The notes under the pieces were generated by a model, which was given only the letters and a program-made list of their open reading frames with translations, was not told the origin of the DNA and made no database searches. This document shows positions 13,320 through 25,584 of a stretch of 64,000 bases of DNA, piece by piece. Source of the stretch: Piromyces finnis (lineage: Eukaryota > Neocallimastigomycota > Neocallimastigomycetes > Neocallimastigales > Neocallimastigaceae); the NCBI GenBank assembly GCA_002104945.1, contig MCFH01000032.1, positions 434,001 through 498,000 on the forward strand. The letters run 5' to 3'. Numbering within the stretch: position 1 is the stretch's first letter; every line of letters begins with the position of its first letter. Both the position numbers and the translations under genes were made by a program.

Positions 13320-13941
13320 TGTCAAAAAGCGATTTTTTATTAAAGAAAAGTGTGGTAAGCACACTAGTTATATTAATTAATAAATATAATACGCTTTCCT
13401 ATTGAAGGCGTAAAGCTAATAATATTTATATAAAGAAAATTAAATAATATTTTTATTTTAGCAATAACTTAATATCAGCATATATTAAGTTATTAAAAAT
13501 ATTAAAATTTTTAAAGTTTTAGGTTTTATAGGAGTTTATAAATTTTATTAACTTTAAGTTAAAAAATTACTAACGCTAAAGCTTCGTAATTTTTGTCAAT
13601 TTTTGTTCTTTTTATACATGAACAATTTTAATTATTACATTTTTTAATTTTAATTAATTATTATCTAATTATAAAATATTTAATTTTTATAAATTAATAA
13701 TTAATATAATTATTGTAAATAGTTAATAAATAAATTTAAATTAAAATTTTTAATAATAAAATTTTAATAATTTTAAAAAATTTAATAATTTCAAATATTA
13801 GAAATTTTATACTTTGAAATTTTTTAATAAAAATTTAAAAAATAAATTTTTTCAAATTTTCAAATTTTCAAATTTTGAAAAAATTTTTAATTTTTTCCAT
13901 GTGTCCAAATTTTTTAAATTTTTATATATGTTATTGTGACA
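13320..13941 (-). repeat. 3' LTR of element A
   Basis: TGTCAAAAAG...TTGTGACA, 622 bp, the same length as 19396-20017. On the minus strand it is preceded by a purine-rich tract (GGACGGGCAG) suited to priming plus-strand DNA. Confidence 0.92.
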
Positions 13942-14430
13942 CTGCCCGTCCTAAGGGTCGTTTCGCCGGACGACCCAAAAAATTATGGACACTGGCACGT
14001 CATAATAATTTGGACATGGACACTTCCACGACACTAAGATTTTTTTTCAAAAATTGAGAATTTCCATTTTTTGAAAATTCTCAAAATTTTTCTAAGTGTT
14101 GAAAAAGTGAAGTGTAAAAGTGTTCAAGAAAAGTTGAGAGGGTATCACGTGGATTCTTCAGAAATGGAGACTACACGTGAAGGTTAGGGAAATGATATGA
14201 CTCGAGGGGAAGCGGATTTTGGGGTGCGGAAAAGGTTGCGAAATTTGAGGGTTGAGGGCAAAGGCGAAAGAGGGTGGTTGGGTAGCGGAATAGTGGTTGG
14301 TAGTTGTAGTGGTGGCGACTAGTGGGTAGCGGAGTTGTGGGTAGTAGGTGGGGTAGTGGCGATAGGTGGGTAGTGAAGGAGTAAGGGTGGTAGACACTAG
14401 TAGGTGGGGTACTAATAAGTGGGGTCCAGA
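13942..14430 (-). other. 3' noncoding region of element A, with a G-rich block
   Basis: Lies between the pol stop and the 3' LTR. 14160-14420 is G-rich on the plus strand with irregular GGTGGGTAG-like repeats, in striking contrast to the surrounding AT-rich DNA. A 79-codon minus-strand ORF (14158-14397, rich in Thr, Tyr and Pro) follows from the base composition and has no recognisable domain; I do not call it a gene. Confidence 0.6.
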
Positions 14431-17400
14431 TTAAGAATCTGGGACGGAATTGGTGAATTGTTGGTAAGCGCGACGTTGGTAATCAGCTAAAAGGGTGCTG
14501 TAGTAGTCATCCTTATCAATGGTGTCAGCATTGATCCAACGTTGAGATAAGTCAGTAAAAGTGACTAAGTACTCGTAAAAATGACCCGATTTACGAGAAC
14601 TAAGGATCTTGGTGATTTCATTGGAGTTGGGATGGTTGAGCAATAGATGGTGAGGAGTGGGATGATATGGTTCGAGTTCACTGATGTGGAATACGGGGTA
14701 GACACGAGGGAAAGGTGAGGTAGATAAATCAAGGCGGTAGTTGAGCTTAGATTCATCGACACCAGTGACCTTGTATGGACCATACTTGCGGGTTTGGAGC
14801 TTGAACGCTAATGGAGGATGATAATTAGCGGGTTTGCGAAGCCAAACAAGATCGTGGACCTTGAAGCGCTTAAAGTTGTGATAAAGGTGCTTATCCTTTT
14901 CATCGAGATAACGGGTACGACTGACTTCGAGAGTATGCTTAAGGTCAGCTAAATTATGGGAGAAGCTATCGATGAGGGGATGAAGTCCTAAAGAAGAAAC
15001 AAGGTCTGCAACTTGTGGGTTTGCGTGAACTTGATAATTATAAACGGAGAGAAATGGTGGTTGCTTGGTGGAAGCATGGATGGAGTTGTTGTAGCAAAAT
15101 TCAGCTAAGTACAAATGATCCATCCAACTGAGATCATCAAATTGAGCTAAGTAGCAACGAAGATAAGTTTCAACGTAGTCATTGTTACGTTCTACTTGTC
15201 CAACAGTGCGGTGATGGCCAGTAGTAGCAGAGTGGTGATCGATATTAAAGAATTCCATCAAGTGGGACCAAAGACGACTTTCGAACTGAGTACCACGGTC
15301 TGTAACAATAGATAAGGGGAATCCGTGCAGTTTGAAAATATGGTTAAGAAAAGCAGTAGCAGTTTCCTTAGCAGTGGGTAAATGTTTGAACCCAACTAAG
15401 TGTATCATCTTAGTTAAGTAGCAAGTAGTAACCATTATGGTACCTTGATGGTGGTTCGGATTGGTAGAGTCGAATGGTAAGGTAGAGTTACAAGGTCTTG
15501 ATGGTAAGTCCGTGATAAAGTCCATTTGTAGGTGTTGCCATGGAAGTTCCGGAAGAGGGACACGGATCATATTACCATAAGGAGCATGGTGATCGGTTTT
15601 CATTGCCTTGCATACACTACAGCTTCGAATATAAGACTCGACATCTTGACGCATATTAACCCAATAGAAATTACGTTTAAGAATGTCATAAGTCTTATCG
15701 ACTCCCAAGTGACCGGCAGTGGGTGCATCATGGTTGAGCTTAATAACTAAGAGTCTTAGTTGACTTGGAACATATACTTGCTCCGGATGTTTGGTTCTTA
15801 TTAAAAGGCCATCTTGAAGAATCCAAGGATGATCACTATTTGGAACTTCAAGATCCTTAAGAATCTGACAAGCGGTTTCATCTTGAAGGTAGCACTGCTT
15901 AATGTCGTCAATGAAGCTAGTTTCCATAGAGAAGTAGCATTCATCTTCGTTGAATCCTTCTAATTGAGTTGGTTTAAGTAAGGACGATTCACTTATATCC
16001 TTACCAACTGTGAGCATATGGTCGGATCTACGAGAGAGAGCATCAGCTTTACCATTTTTCTTTCCTGGTCGATAGATAATCTTGAAATCAAAGGTAGCAA
16101 AGTATTCTTGCCAACGAGCTTGTCTTTGGGATAGAAGTTGCGGTTTGGTAGCAAAAAGCAAGTTTCGATGGTCTGAATAAACGGTAATAGGATATTTTGC
16201 ACCTTGAAGTAAGTGACGCCATTCGATAAAAGCTTGACGAATTGCTAAGAGTTCCTTTTCGGTGATAGAGTAATTAAGTTCTGCATCATGAAGGGTTTTA
16301 GAAAAGTAATAAACTGGATGCAGGTCTCCATCATCACCTTTTTGTGAAAGTACTCCCCCGATAGCAAAGTCACTTGCGTCACATTCAACTATGAATGGTT
16401 TATCATGATCAGGACAAAGTAAAACTGGGGCTGAAGTAAGAAATTCTTTAAGTTGATTAAATGCTCTATTACACTCGTCTGTCCATATGAAAGTGACGCC
16501 TTTCTTAGTTAAATTGTATAATGGTTTTGCAATTTTAGAAAAGTTAGAGATAAAGCGACGGTAGTAATTGCATAACCCTAAGAAGGACTGAACTTCTTTC
16601 ACAGTAGTGGGGATAGGCCAGTTCTTAACTGCTTCAATTTTGTGAGGATCAGTTTTGATTCCCTCCTTACTGATTACGTGACCCAAAAATTCGATTTCAG
16701 CTTTGTGAAACTCACATTTTTTGAGTTTCGCAACTAAGTTGTTTTCAATGATTAATTGAAGAACATTTCTAACATGTTGAACATGTTCTTCAAGGGTCTT
16801 GGAGTAGATAATGATATCATCCAAGTACACTTGAACGTACTTATTAATTTGATCACTAAAGATATCATTAATGAAAGCTTGGAAAACTGCAAGAGCATTA
16901 GTTAGTCCAAAAGGCATGACTAAATACTCAAAGTGACCAAATGCCGTCCTGAATGCAGTCTTGTACTCGTCACCTTCTTTAATCCTAATTAAATTATAAG
17001 CTGACTTGAGGTCTAACTTAGTGAAATAGTTAGCACCTTTCATTGATTCAAAGACTGATAGGATTAAAGGTAGCGGATAGGCATTCTTGATAGTTTGGTA
17101 GTTGAGCTTGCGATAGTCAACGCAAAATCTTAGACTACCATCCTTCTTATCTTGGAGTAGAACTGGATGTCCAGCAGGAGATCGGGATTTTCTAATGAAT
17201 CCTTTATTCAAGTTTTCTTCAATATACTCCTTAATAAATTGACGTTCAGTAGGAGTAGTTGGATAAATTGGCCCATAAAATAATGAAGCATTAGGTTTCA
17301 AATCGATAGAACAATCATATACACGATGTTCAGGAAGTTCATCGGCTCGTTCTTCATTGAAGGCTTCATATAAATCTTCATATTCCAAAGGTATACCGTT

Positions 17401-19314
17401 GATAGATTCTACTAGTTCAGGATTCTGATCAATGGCTATGAAGACTGTTTCTGTTGGAATGGAAGTTGATTTATCCAGATTTGAGTCTTCGAGTTCTGTG
17501 ATAAACATAACTTCATGAATAGGTGTAGATTTCTTCAAATCATTCCTAAAGTTAGGAGATTTAATCTCAGATCCATTATGGTTGGAGAAAGGAACAGGAC
17601 CAATTTTAACTGTAAAGGAATGGTCAGGTTGTGTTAAGATACAGAAGAAGTTGGTTTTCATGAACTTAGAACCTAGGAGAATCGAAGAAGGAAGCTGATC
17701 AGCTACGTGGCATCGAAGTTTGTATTGACGAACCTCTTCTCGGGTTCCTCCTAAAGAAGATAAGTTCATTACAATGTTGAACTCTTCTGTGATGTAATGC
17801 ATTAGGACATTACCTCCCATGACCTTTACAACAGTATCAGCTGGTATGGTCTTAATTCCTAGTTTCTTCACTAAATCCATATGGATTACATTGGTAGTAG
17901 AGCCGGAATCTAAGAGAGACGAAGTGATAACCTGTCTAGATCCTTTAGAAGTTTTTACACTAGTCTTCACGATGGGATACTTCTCCGGATCAGGATTTGG
18001 TAGCTCTAAGATATCTTGCTCTTCTACTTCACAGAGATAGCTGGAGTATGAAGTACCATTATTAGGTTTAATACTTTTATTGGGATTTTGGGTACTAGAC
18101 TTGCTATCCAAGTTACTGGAGCCTTTTCCTTTTTGGTTAGACGGGCGGTTGTTGTTATTGTTATTCCTTTGGTTGTTATTACGATTGTTAGTCTTGTTAG
18201 GGTTCTTGGAATAAAGACTGCCATGAATACCTAATAAATTAGCTATTAAGGGCTCTTTGTCCTTGTAGTTAGCTTGTCTTTCCAAAGTATCATCGTAATA
18301 AGTATCCTTGGAAGCATCATATTTGATTAGAAGATTCTTCAGTTCTTCTAACGTTTGTCTATCCGAAGTTAACTTACTAAAGGCGTGGTTCACGGTAGGT
18401 CGAACTTGGAAAAGCATGATGGTTAATTGAATGTCTTCGGAACATCCAATTAATTTGACATATTGGGAGAATTTTCCTAAGTATTCGGAAGCTTTTCCCC
18501 AACTATGTCTGAGCTTCATCAGGTCGATTTTGGTGATGTTGATATCCTTCGGGTTAAGGAATCTCTTACTTAAAGCTTCGTAAAGAACTTTTCTATTCGG
18601 ATGAGATTCCTGGAAGTCTGCTTGTTCAACATCGTACCAATCTGCAGCATCACCAGTAAGACAATCTTCAATGAAGTTTACTTTCATAGCTTCATTGTTT
18701 CCATAGAACTTGATGTGTCTTAAGAAGTGGTGTTCGCATCGACGGATGAATCTACGTAATTGAATACTTTCTCCTGAGTAAGAAAGCATTTTTTCAGCGA
18801 CGTTTGGAGGCGAAGCATCTCCCATGATGACGTCACCGTCAGGTTCGTGAGGGGTAGTAGCAGAAGGAGTAACGGGAGTAGACAACTCATCAACTCTTTG
18901 AGTAGCCTTGCTGATATGAGCTTTGATATCAGCGAGTTGATTGTCTTTCCTAGCATCGTTGACTTCTAAGGTAGCCATCTTACCCATAATAACTTGAGTA
19001 GAGTTTTCCAAAACAGTCAAACGATCATTGAGACTTTCGTTTTCCCTTCTGGTAGCTTGAATATCAACCTTTAACTGATTGATATTCCCAGTTAAGGTAG
19101 CAGTTAAAGACTCAATGAGGGCCTTGAGATCCTCATTAGTAGTTGGCTTCTGAGTAGGATTACTCGTAGAAGCATTAGTTTGTCCGGAATGATTAGGCAT
19201 CTTTGATTTTCTTACGGGAGTATTTCCTGGGGAACGTTCTCTCTTGGTAGTTTGTAGGCGGTTAAAAAATTCTTTTGTATCCACTTTAATAGGTGTAAGT
19301 GGAGATTTTTCCAT
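14431..19314 (-). CDS. gag-pol: Element A Gag-Pol polyprotein (1627 aa)
   Basis: A single ORF encodes the whole polyprotein. The N-terminal 440 or so residues are Gag: a coiled-coil-like stretch, then a retrotransposon-gag domain with a W-Y-D core, then an N/K/S-rich tail; I see no CCHC zinc knuckle. Protease follows with D-S-G (about residue 470). RT has F-C-V-D-Y-R-K-L-N and Y-L-D-D (about residue 828). RNase H comes next, then integrase with H...H...C-x2-C and the blocks M-D-F, T-D-R-G-T-Q-F and G-Q-V-E-R-N. The C-terminus after H-P/Y-P-V-F-H-I-S-E-L-E-P carries a chromodomain-like segment (about 1570-1620). One oddity is the RT motif normally reading N-A-P-A-T-F-Q, here N-A-L-A-V-F-Q, which may reduce activity. 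The ATG lies 81 bp after the 5' LTR. Confidence 0.93.
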   Translation of the reverse strand: MEKSPLTPIKVDTKEFFNRLQTTKRERSPGNTPVRKSKMPNHSGQTNASTSNPTQKPTTNEDLKALIESLTATLTGNINQLKVDIQATRRENESLNDRLTVLENSTQVIMGKMATLEVNDARKDNQLADIKAHISKATQRVDELSTPVTPSATTPHEPDGDVIMGDASPPNVAEKMLSYSGESIQLRRFIRRCEHHFLRHIKFYGNNEAMKVNFIEDCLTGDAADWYDVEQADFQESHPNRKVLYEALSKRFLNPKDINITKIDLMKLRHSWGKASEYLGKFSQYVKLIGCSEDIQLTIMLFQVRPTVNHAFSKLTSDRQTLEELKNLLIKYDASKDTYYDDTLERQANYKDKEPLIANLLGIHGSLYSKNPNKTNNRNNNQRNNNNNNRPSNQKGKGSSNLDSKSSTQNPNKSIKPNNGTSYSSYLCEVEEQDILELPNPDPEKYPIVKTSVKTSKGSRQVITSSLLDSGSTTNVIHMDLVKKLGIKTIPADTVVKVMGGNVLMHYITEEFNIVMNLSSLGGTREEVRQYKLRCHVADQLPSSILLGSKFMKTNFFCILTQPDHSFTVKIGPVPFSNHNGSEIKSPNFRNDLKKSTPIHEVMFITELEDSNLDKSTSIPTETVFIAIDQNPELVESINGIPLEYEDLYEAFNEERADELPEHRVYDCSIDLKPNASLFYGPIYPTTPTERQFIKEYIEENLNKGFIRKSRSPAGHPVLLQDKKDGSLRFCVDYRKLNYQTIKNAYPLPLILSVFESMKGANYFTKLDLKSAYNLIRIKEGDEYKTAFRTAFGHFEYLVMPFGLTNALAVFQAFINDIFSDQINKYVQVYLDDIIIYSKTLEEHVQHVRNVLQLIIENNLVAKLKKCEFHKAEIEFLGHVISKEGIKTDPHKIEAVKNWPIPTTVKEVQSFLGLCNYYRRFISNFSKIAKPLYNLTKKGVTFIWTDECNRAFNQLKEFLTSAPVLLCPDHDKPFIVECDASDFAIGGVLSQKGDDGDLHPVYYFSKTLHDAELNYSITEKELLAIRQAFIEWRHLLQGAKYPITVYSDHRNLLFATKPQLLSQRQARWQEYFATFDFKIIYRPGKKNGKADALSRRSDHMLTVGKDISESSLLKPTQLEGFNEDECYFSMETSFIDDIKQCYLQDETACQILKDLEVPNSDHPWILQDGLLIRTKHPEQVYVPSQLRLLVIKLNHDAPTAGHLGVDKTYDILKRNFYWVNMRQDVESYIRSCSVCKAMKTDHHAPYGNMIRVPLPELPWQHLQMDFITDLPSRPCNSTLPFDSTNPNHHQGTIMVTTCYLTKMIHLVGFKHLPTAKETATAFLNHIFKLHGFPLSIVTDRGTQFESRLWSHLMEFFNIDHHSATTGHHRTVGQVERNNDYVETYLRCYLAQFDDLSWMDHLYLAEFCYNNSIHASTKQPPFLSVYNYQVHANPQVADLVSSLGLHPLIDSFSHNLADLKHTLEVSRTRYLDEKDKHLYHNFKRFKVHDLVWLRKPANYHPPLAFKLQTRKYGPYKVTGVDESKLNYRLDLSTSPFPRVYPVFHISELEPYHPTPHHLLLNHPNSNEITKILSSRKSGHFYEYLVTFTDLSQRWINADTIDKDDYYSTLLADYQRRAYQQFTNSVPDS

Positions 19315-19384
19315 TAAACTTTAATTATTATATTTAGTTATTAATAATTACTAACTAATTGGTGCTTAGCGCACTTTTATAATA

Positions 19385-19395
19385 AGCGTTAGTAA
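19385..19395 (-). promoter_or_regulatory. Self-primer binding site of element A
   Basis: Directly abuts the 5' LTR. On the minus strand it reads TTACTAACGCT, the exact 11-nt reverse complement of a site inside the LTR (19643-19653). A TATAAAAAG box lies about 40 bp upstream of that site, so the transcript 5' end could fold back as primer, as in Tf1. Confidence 0.8.
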
Positions 19396-20017
19396 TGTCA
19401 AAAAGCGATTTTTTATTAAAGAAAAGTGTGGTAAGCACACTAGTTATATTAATTAATAAATATAATACGCTTTCCTATTGAAGGCGTAAAGCTAATAATA
19501 TTTATATAAAGAAAATTAAATAATATTTTTATTTTAGCAATAACTTAATATCAGCATATATTAAGTTATTAAAAATATTAAAATTTTTAAAGTTTTAGGT
19601 TTTATAGGAGTTTATAAATTTTATTAACTTTAAGTTAAAAAATTACTAACGCTAAAGCTTCGTAATTTTTGTCAATTTTTGTTCTTTTTATACATGAACA
19701 ATTTTAATTATTACATTTTTTAATTTTAATTAATTATTATCTAATTATAAAATATTTAATTTTTATAAATTAATAATTAATATAATTATTGTAAATAGTT
19801 AATAAATAAATTTAAATTAAAATTTTTAATAATAAAATTTTAATAATTTTAAAAAATTTAATAATTTCAAATATTAGAAATTTTATACTTTGAAATTTTT
19901 TAATAAAAATTTAAAAAATAAATTTTTTCAAATTTTCAAATTTTCAAATTTTGAAAAAATTTTTAATTTTTTCCATGTGTCCAAATTTTTTAAATTTTTA
20001 TATATGTTATTGTGACA
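19396..20017 (-). repeat. 5' LTR of element A
   Basis: 622 bp, matches 13320-13941 with no difference seen by eye. The TATAAAAAG box (near 19684) and the presumed RNA start (near 19653) lie on the minus strand. Confidence 0.92.
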
Positions 20018-20019
20018 AT

Positions 20020-20727
20020 TGTTACGGTTCAAGGAATTTACTTTTATTTATAAAATATTAATAAATTTATTAATACTCAAAAATAATATTAAAATGAAAT
20101 AAGAAAAATTGTTTTATTAATAAAATTGTTTTATTAAGATATTAATATAAAATTATAAAATAAAATAAAAAATAAAAATAAAAATATCTGTATATTCTCT
20201 AATTCTTATAATATACACCTTTTTATACTTTTTGTAAAAAATTAAGTAGTGTTAATTAAAAGAATTAGTCTTTAATTATTTACATTAATTTTAGTATTTA
20301 AATTACTTTTAAATGAATAATAAAATTACATTACTATTATAATAAATATTTATACATATTATTAAATTGATTAACATACATTAAAAGTTTACTTTAAATA
20401 TATTTAACTAAGGAATTTTACTACATTACAGAAATATTATTCATAATTTTAATTAATAAAAATTCATTAACTTGATAAATTAAACTAAAAGTTCAATAAA
20501 CTATAATTTTCAATATATTATTATTACTAAATTAATTTTTAAGTTTAATAAAATAAAATTTAAGTTCAATAAAAAATAATTATTAATAATTTTAAATATA
20601 ATTTAAGTGTATACATTAATTTACAAATAAGAATATTGTAAAGTTTTCATACATTTAGGAACAATAATGGATTAGGTCATAATCATTAATTATGACAAGA
20701 ATAACATTATTTGTTGGTTCCTTAACA
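20020..20727 (-). mobile_element. Solo LTR B (708 bp)
   Basis: TGTTACGGTTC...GGTTCCTTAACA, flanked by CAAT at 20016-20019 and 20728-20731. Same family as the LTR at 62247-63071. It landed exactly between elements A and C. Confidence 0.83.
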
Positions 20728-20731
20728 CAAT

Positions 20732-21589
20732 TGCTACGGTTCAAATAAGATATCACAAAACACTTGAATAGTTATAAAAATAAAAATTTATTTAATTTTA
20801 ATTTTTATTCATTTAATTTATTTTTGATTTTTCAATTTTTAAAATTTTTCTCAAAAATCCTCGTACTTTTTCCAACTATCCATTATTTGAAATTTAATGG
20901 TTTTGGATAGCTAAGGATTTAAATTGATTTCATTCATAATATATGGATCATTCACTGTAACATATATTAATTAAATCCTTAATATATATTATGAATAATC
21001 TCTTAATATTTGAATAGAAAAATTTTTAATTTATAATTAATAAAATTTTAATTTATGATATGTGTAACATTTTTGCATATCATATATTATATATTTAATT
21101 ATGACATATAATAAAATTATATTATTCAATTAATTATGCCCTTTTTTAGACATAAATAATAATTTTTCTGTCGAGGTATCTTCTGTTTTGTGTGTAACAG
21201 TTGCCTCTTTTAGTAAAAATTATAATTAAATTCTATGTCATAATTTCAAATTATAAAATATTATACAATAAAGTTAATTAATAAAATAAACCTTAAATAA
21301 TAATAAAATTCCTATAACTATTTTAATAATAAAATTTTGTAAAATTTATAAGTATAAAATATTATAAGTAATTATACTAATACTAATAATAAAGGTCTTA
21401 AATAACTATATACAAATAATATAACTATATAATAAAAATATTAATAATTACTAGAAAAATGTATAAAAATTATATATTATAATTTTTATATTTTAAAAAT
21501 AGAGTTAAACACTAGTAAGGAATATAAATAGTTGAAGGTTAATTCCTAAAATTCTAGCTAATTCAACTATTTATGTTCATTCCTTAACA
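20732..21589 (-). repeat. 3' LTR of element C
   Basis: 858 bp, TGCTACGG...CCTTAACA in plus-strand reading. Only scattered differences from the 5' LTR are visible (for example an A-run length near 27015), so the insertion is recent. Confidence 0.92.
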
Positions 21590-21613
21590 GAATGCCCTTC
21601 GTTAAAACTCAAG

Positions 21614-24600
21614 CTACTCCGTTGCTGAGTTATATTTAACGACATTTTTGAAATGTACATTTCTGTTCATTAGTACTCCAGTTTCTGGGTCTGCTAAGAC
21701 TACTGTATTGAACTGTTTCTGGACCACTTTGAGAGGTCCTACAAAGTAAGGTTCCAATTTTGTTCTACTGAAGTTTCTTACCAAAACTAGGTCACCTACT
21801 TTTATTTTCTTAGCTTGGTTCATACTTAATTTTTCTTCTCTTCTCATAGACCAATATTTATTAGCCGTCTTTACATTTTCAGCAGCTTCTAGGGTCCATC
21901 GGTAGTGATTTATAAACTTTTCCAAAAGAATTTCATCGGAACTCTTGTTTTGATCTTTAGTGGGTCGGGCAGCTATATCAAAAGGTTGTTGGTCTTCCCT
22001 ACCATAAACTAGCTCAAAACTTGAATGTTTCGTAGCCGTATTCTTTGTAGTTCTTAAGGCCCAAAGCGCGGAAGGTAGAACTTCATCCCAGTCTTTACTT
22101 TCTTTCCCTAAAAGTCTTAAAAGTTTCCCAATTTCCTTATTTCGGTTTTCTGTTAATCCATTACTTTCAGGGTGGTAGGGAACTGTGAACTTCACATATA
22201 CGTCATATAGGTCTAGAAATATCTTTGTCATATCTGAGGTAAATTGAGTTCCATTATCTGTAGTAATAACTTGTGGTACCCCATGTCTTGCAAACACATT
22301 TATTAAAAACTTTATCACGTCCAGAGAAGTAACAGTTTCCACCGCTTCGGCTTCTACCCATTTAGTAAAATAGTCAACTATGACTATTATATATTGTTTA
22401 CTATTTCTTGTCTTAGGTAATGGCCCAATAATATCCAAACCTAGATGTACAAATGGTCCTTCCACTTTAGTAGCTTTGTCCTCAGTTGGTTCTGGATAAG
22501 GTTGTGGTCTATTTACTTGACACTTCTCACACTTGCTAATAATTCTTTTAATATCCGCTATCATATCATTCCAATAATAATTTTTCTTTAACCTTTGATA
22601 AGTCTTATAATAACCTTCATGACCTACGTTATGTGCTTGAAATATTAACTTTACTTTTTCTTCTACAGTAGATATTAGCTGACGTAAGTTATTACCATCT
22701 ACGAAATAGTCCTTCCCATCTATGGTAGTAAATTTTTCAGCTATAAACTCCTTAATAACTTTGGTTAATAACTCTTCATTATTAGTTTTATTAATTTTTG
22801 TTACCAGTATCTTTTTCTCCTCTTTATTCTTCATTCTTGATAATGCATCAGCTATAACATTATTCTTTCCTTTATCATATTGAATATCAATATCCAACTG
22901 ACTTACTGTAAGACACCATCTGTTGTGACGTGCACTATTTGGTTCCTTATTTTTAAATAAACCCAAAAGTGGTTTATGGTCCGTATAAACCATAGTAGTG
23001 TACGGGTTTCCTAAAATATAAGGTTTTAACTTACTCACGCAAAAGAATAACGCAGCACCTTCTAACTCTGTTATTCCATAGTTCTTCTCCGCTTTACTAA
23101 GACTTCGACTAATATAATGTACCGGGTGTTCTATTTTGTTAGTTTCATCTTCTTGTAATAAAACACCACCCACTCCTTCATACGACGCGTCCGTACGTAT
23201 GATAAAAGGCTTATCAAATTCAGGAAACTTTAAAATGGGAGCGTTTATCAGTTTTTCTTTTAATACTTTAAATGCTTTTTCATGTTTTTCTTCCCATTTA
23301 TATCGTACATTTTTCTTTAATAACTCACATAAGGGCGCGGTTACTTGAGAATAATTAGGAATAAAATTTCGATAATATCCTACTGCACCCAAAAACGAAC
23401 GTAACTCATGAATATTTCCTGGAGCTTCCCACTTCCTTATGGCTTCTATTTTACTTTCCAAAGGACTCAAACCTTTAGTAGATAACCTGTGACCTAATAC
23501 ATTTACTTCTTCCTTCATAAAACTACATTTCTCAAGATTTATTTTTAATTCATTTTCTTTCAATATTTCAAATACTCTCTTAATATGTTCCATGTGTTCT
23601 TCCACACTCTTGGAATATATGAGTACATCATCAATAAAATTATATACACAATTTCCTATTAAAGGAAATAATATCTTATTCATTTCCCTCTGAAAAGTTG
23701 CTGGTGCATTAGTTAACCCAAACGGCATGACCTTAAACTGATAGTTACCAAACTTGGTAGTAAAACTAGTAACCTCAGTGCTTTCCTCATGCATAGAAAT
23801 TTGATGATAACCTGAATATAAGTCCATAGTAGTGAATATTTTGGCTCCGTTCAGACTATCAAATATTTCATCAATATAGGGGAGTGAATAAGAGTCCTTT
23901 TCCGTGAGGTCGTTCACTCTCCTATAGTCCACACACATTCTCCACTTACCATTATGTTTTGGAACCAGAACTACAGGGGAGGACCATTCTGAATAGGACG
24001 GCTCTATTAACTTTTTTTCTATTAGCTTAGTTAACTCTTCTTTTAGTATATCTGATTTAAATTTAGTTAACCTATAAGCTCTTTGTTTAACTGGTTTTAC
24101 ACCAGCCTTTAGATTTATTTTATGTGGTGATAATTTAGAAGGCGTTAATTCCTCAGAAGACGTCGCAATAATCTCTAAGTTTTCTTCCAAAAGTCGGAGT
24201 ATTTCTTTCCGTTTATCTTTTGGTAAGGTGTTCAAGAATATCTCATTGTGTATATACTCCTGAGGTGGTAAACCTTCAATAGACTTCAAGCTTTTAGTAT
24301 CTCCATCTGGTATCTTCTTAATAGTACATACCAATTTTCCTTCATTATAATATTGGTTATTGATAGGTACTATTTCTTCTACTACACCTCTTTCTTTCAC
24401 TTGACATAAGCTCTTGGTTACTGGATTTATATATAATAAATTATCTACTTGAGTTTTATAATTTATTAACATATCATAGAACGGTTCTTCTTTTTCAAGT
24501 ATTCTGAAGTCAACCACTAGTTCTACCTCTCCTATTCTAACTGGTATACGCACCACAGTACCCTCAGAGTATTCTTCATCAGTAGTAGCTAGTCGAATAC

Positions 24601-25584
24601 GTCCTTTGCTTATTCCTACCACTTCATATTCCTTTGGTAGTCTTTTGTAAAAAGAAGATGTAATAACATTTAAGTTACTACACGTATCCACCAGTAGTTT
24701 TCCTGGTATTCCATCCACAGTCGCATCCACCATTGCTATATCCTCTTCTGAAGCTTCATTATTCTTACTTATATAGTCATGGTAGATATTATTTAATAAG
24801 GTTGTAGTAGCTACTATGTTATTTAATGCACCTGATACCTTGCTTTGTACTTTCTCTAACTTTAGTCCTTGGGAAAGTTGTGTTCTTATTTTTGGGCATA
24901 CATTAAATAACTGTCCATAAGTAATATCACATTTAGCTGTGTTTAAATCTTCAAAAATATCATAATCACTGGTATCACCTCTCATTTGGATATTACGTGT
25001 GACTTTCTCCTCTTTAGTTTTATCTTTTTCTTTATCTTTAGTCATTTTCAATAACGTCGGTAGAATATCTGTATTTTTCTTTTTAGCTTTTTCTACTTCT
25101 ACTTTATCTTCCGTATCAATACTGACCTCCATATCTTCGTTTTCTTCTCTTTCGTCTTTATTTATGGGGGTTGGTGGTTTACTTCTTTGTTTTTCTCTGA
25201 GTCTTTTACTTTTTTCTTTTTCCTTGTTAATATTAGGTTGACTCAGAACAGACGTGTCAAGTTGGTTCTTGGGTTGTGATGGTGAACCTGATTCTAAACT
25301 CTCATTACTGAGTTCACGTTCTTGTTGCTTCCTAGTAGCAGGGGTAACTATTGGTCTTGGGTCTTCTTTTAATGATTTTTGTACTCTTTTCTTGGAAGAG
25401 TCTTCTTCATCATTAGCTTTTCTTTTAGCTGCAGCAATAATTTTATCTTCAATAGAAGATATTTCTTCATTATCTGATAAGTCAGAATACTCAGAATATT
25501 CAGAGTACTCATTATTATCAACTGAACTGTTATTAAGTGAAGCTATTTTTGGATTACTGGGAGTGCTTCTTCTCCCACTATCTA
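21614..25584 (-). CDS. pol: Element C Pol, expressed by -1 frameshift
   Basis: The first in-frame Met is at 25132, but the frame is open upstream to the end of gag (25584), adding about 150 acidic, Ser-rich residues. I therefore take the frameshift, not an ATG, as the start. Order: protease with D-T-C-S in place of the usual D-S/T-G; RT with M-C-V-D-Y-R-R and F-I-D-D; RNase H with R-T-D-A-S; integrase with H-x3-H...C-x2-C, then L-D-I-I-G-P, T-D-N-G-T-Q-F and N-G-L-T-E-N-R. The end carries a short integrase tail (G-P-L-K-V-V-Q) and no chromodomain. The stop is 24 bp from the 3' LTR. Its closest relative in the window is the pol of element E. Confidence 0.92.

Larger units (their letters stand above)
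13320..20017 (-). mobile_element. Element A: full-length Ty3 chromovirus
   Basis: Complete LTR element on the minus strand: 622-bp LTRs that look identical by eye, a self-priming site, one 1627-codon gag-pol ORF, and a purine tract before the 3' LTR. The TSD is ATAAG at 13315-13319. The right copy was split when element C inserted: its first two bases are 20018-20019, and the full ATAAG now reads at 30249-30253 and 37064-37068. It was inserted 6 bp upstream of the mature tRNA-Ser end. Confidence 0.92.

Noticed and set aside
14158-14397. 79-aa minus-strand ORF as an extra gene of element A
   Set aside because: Its residues (Thr, Pro, Tyr, Ser) follow directly from the G-rich repeat; no domain and no equivalent in element S.
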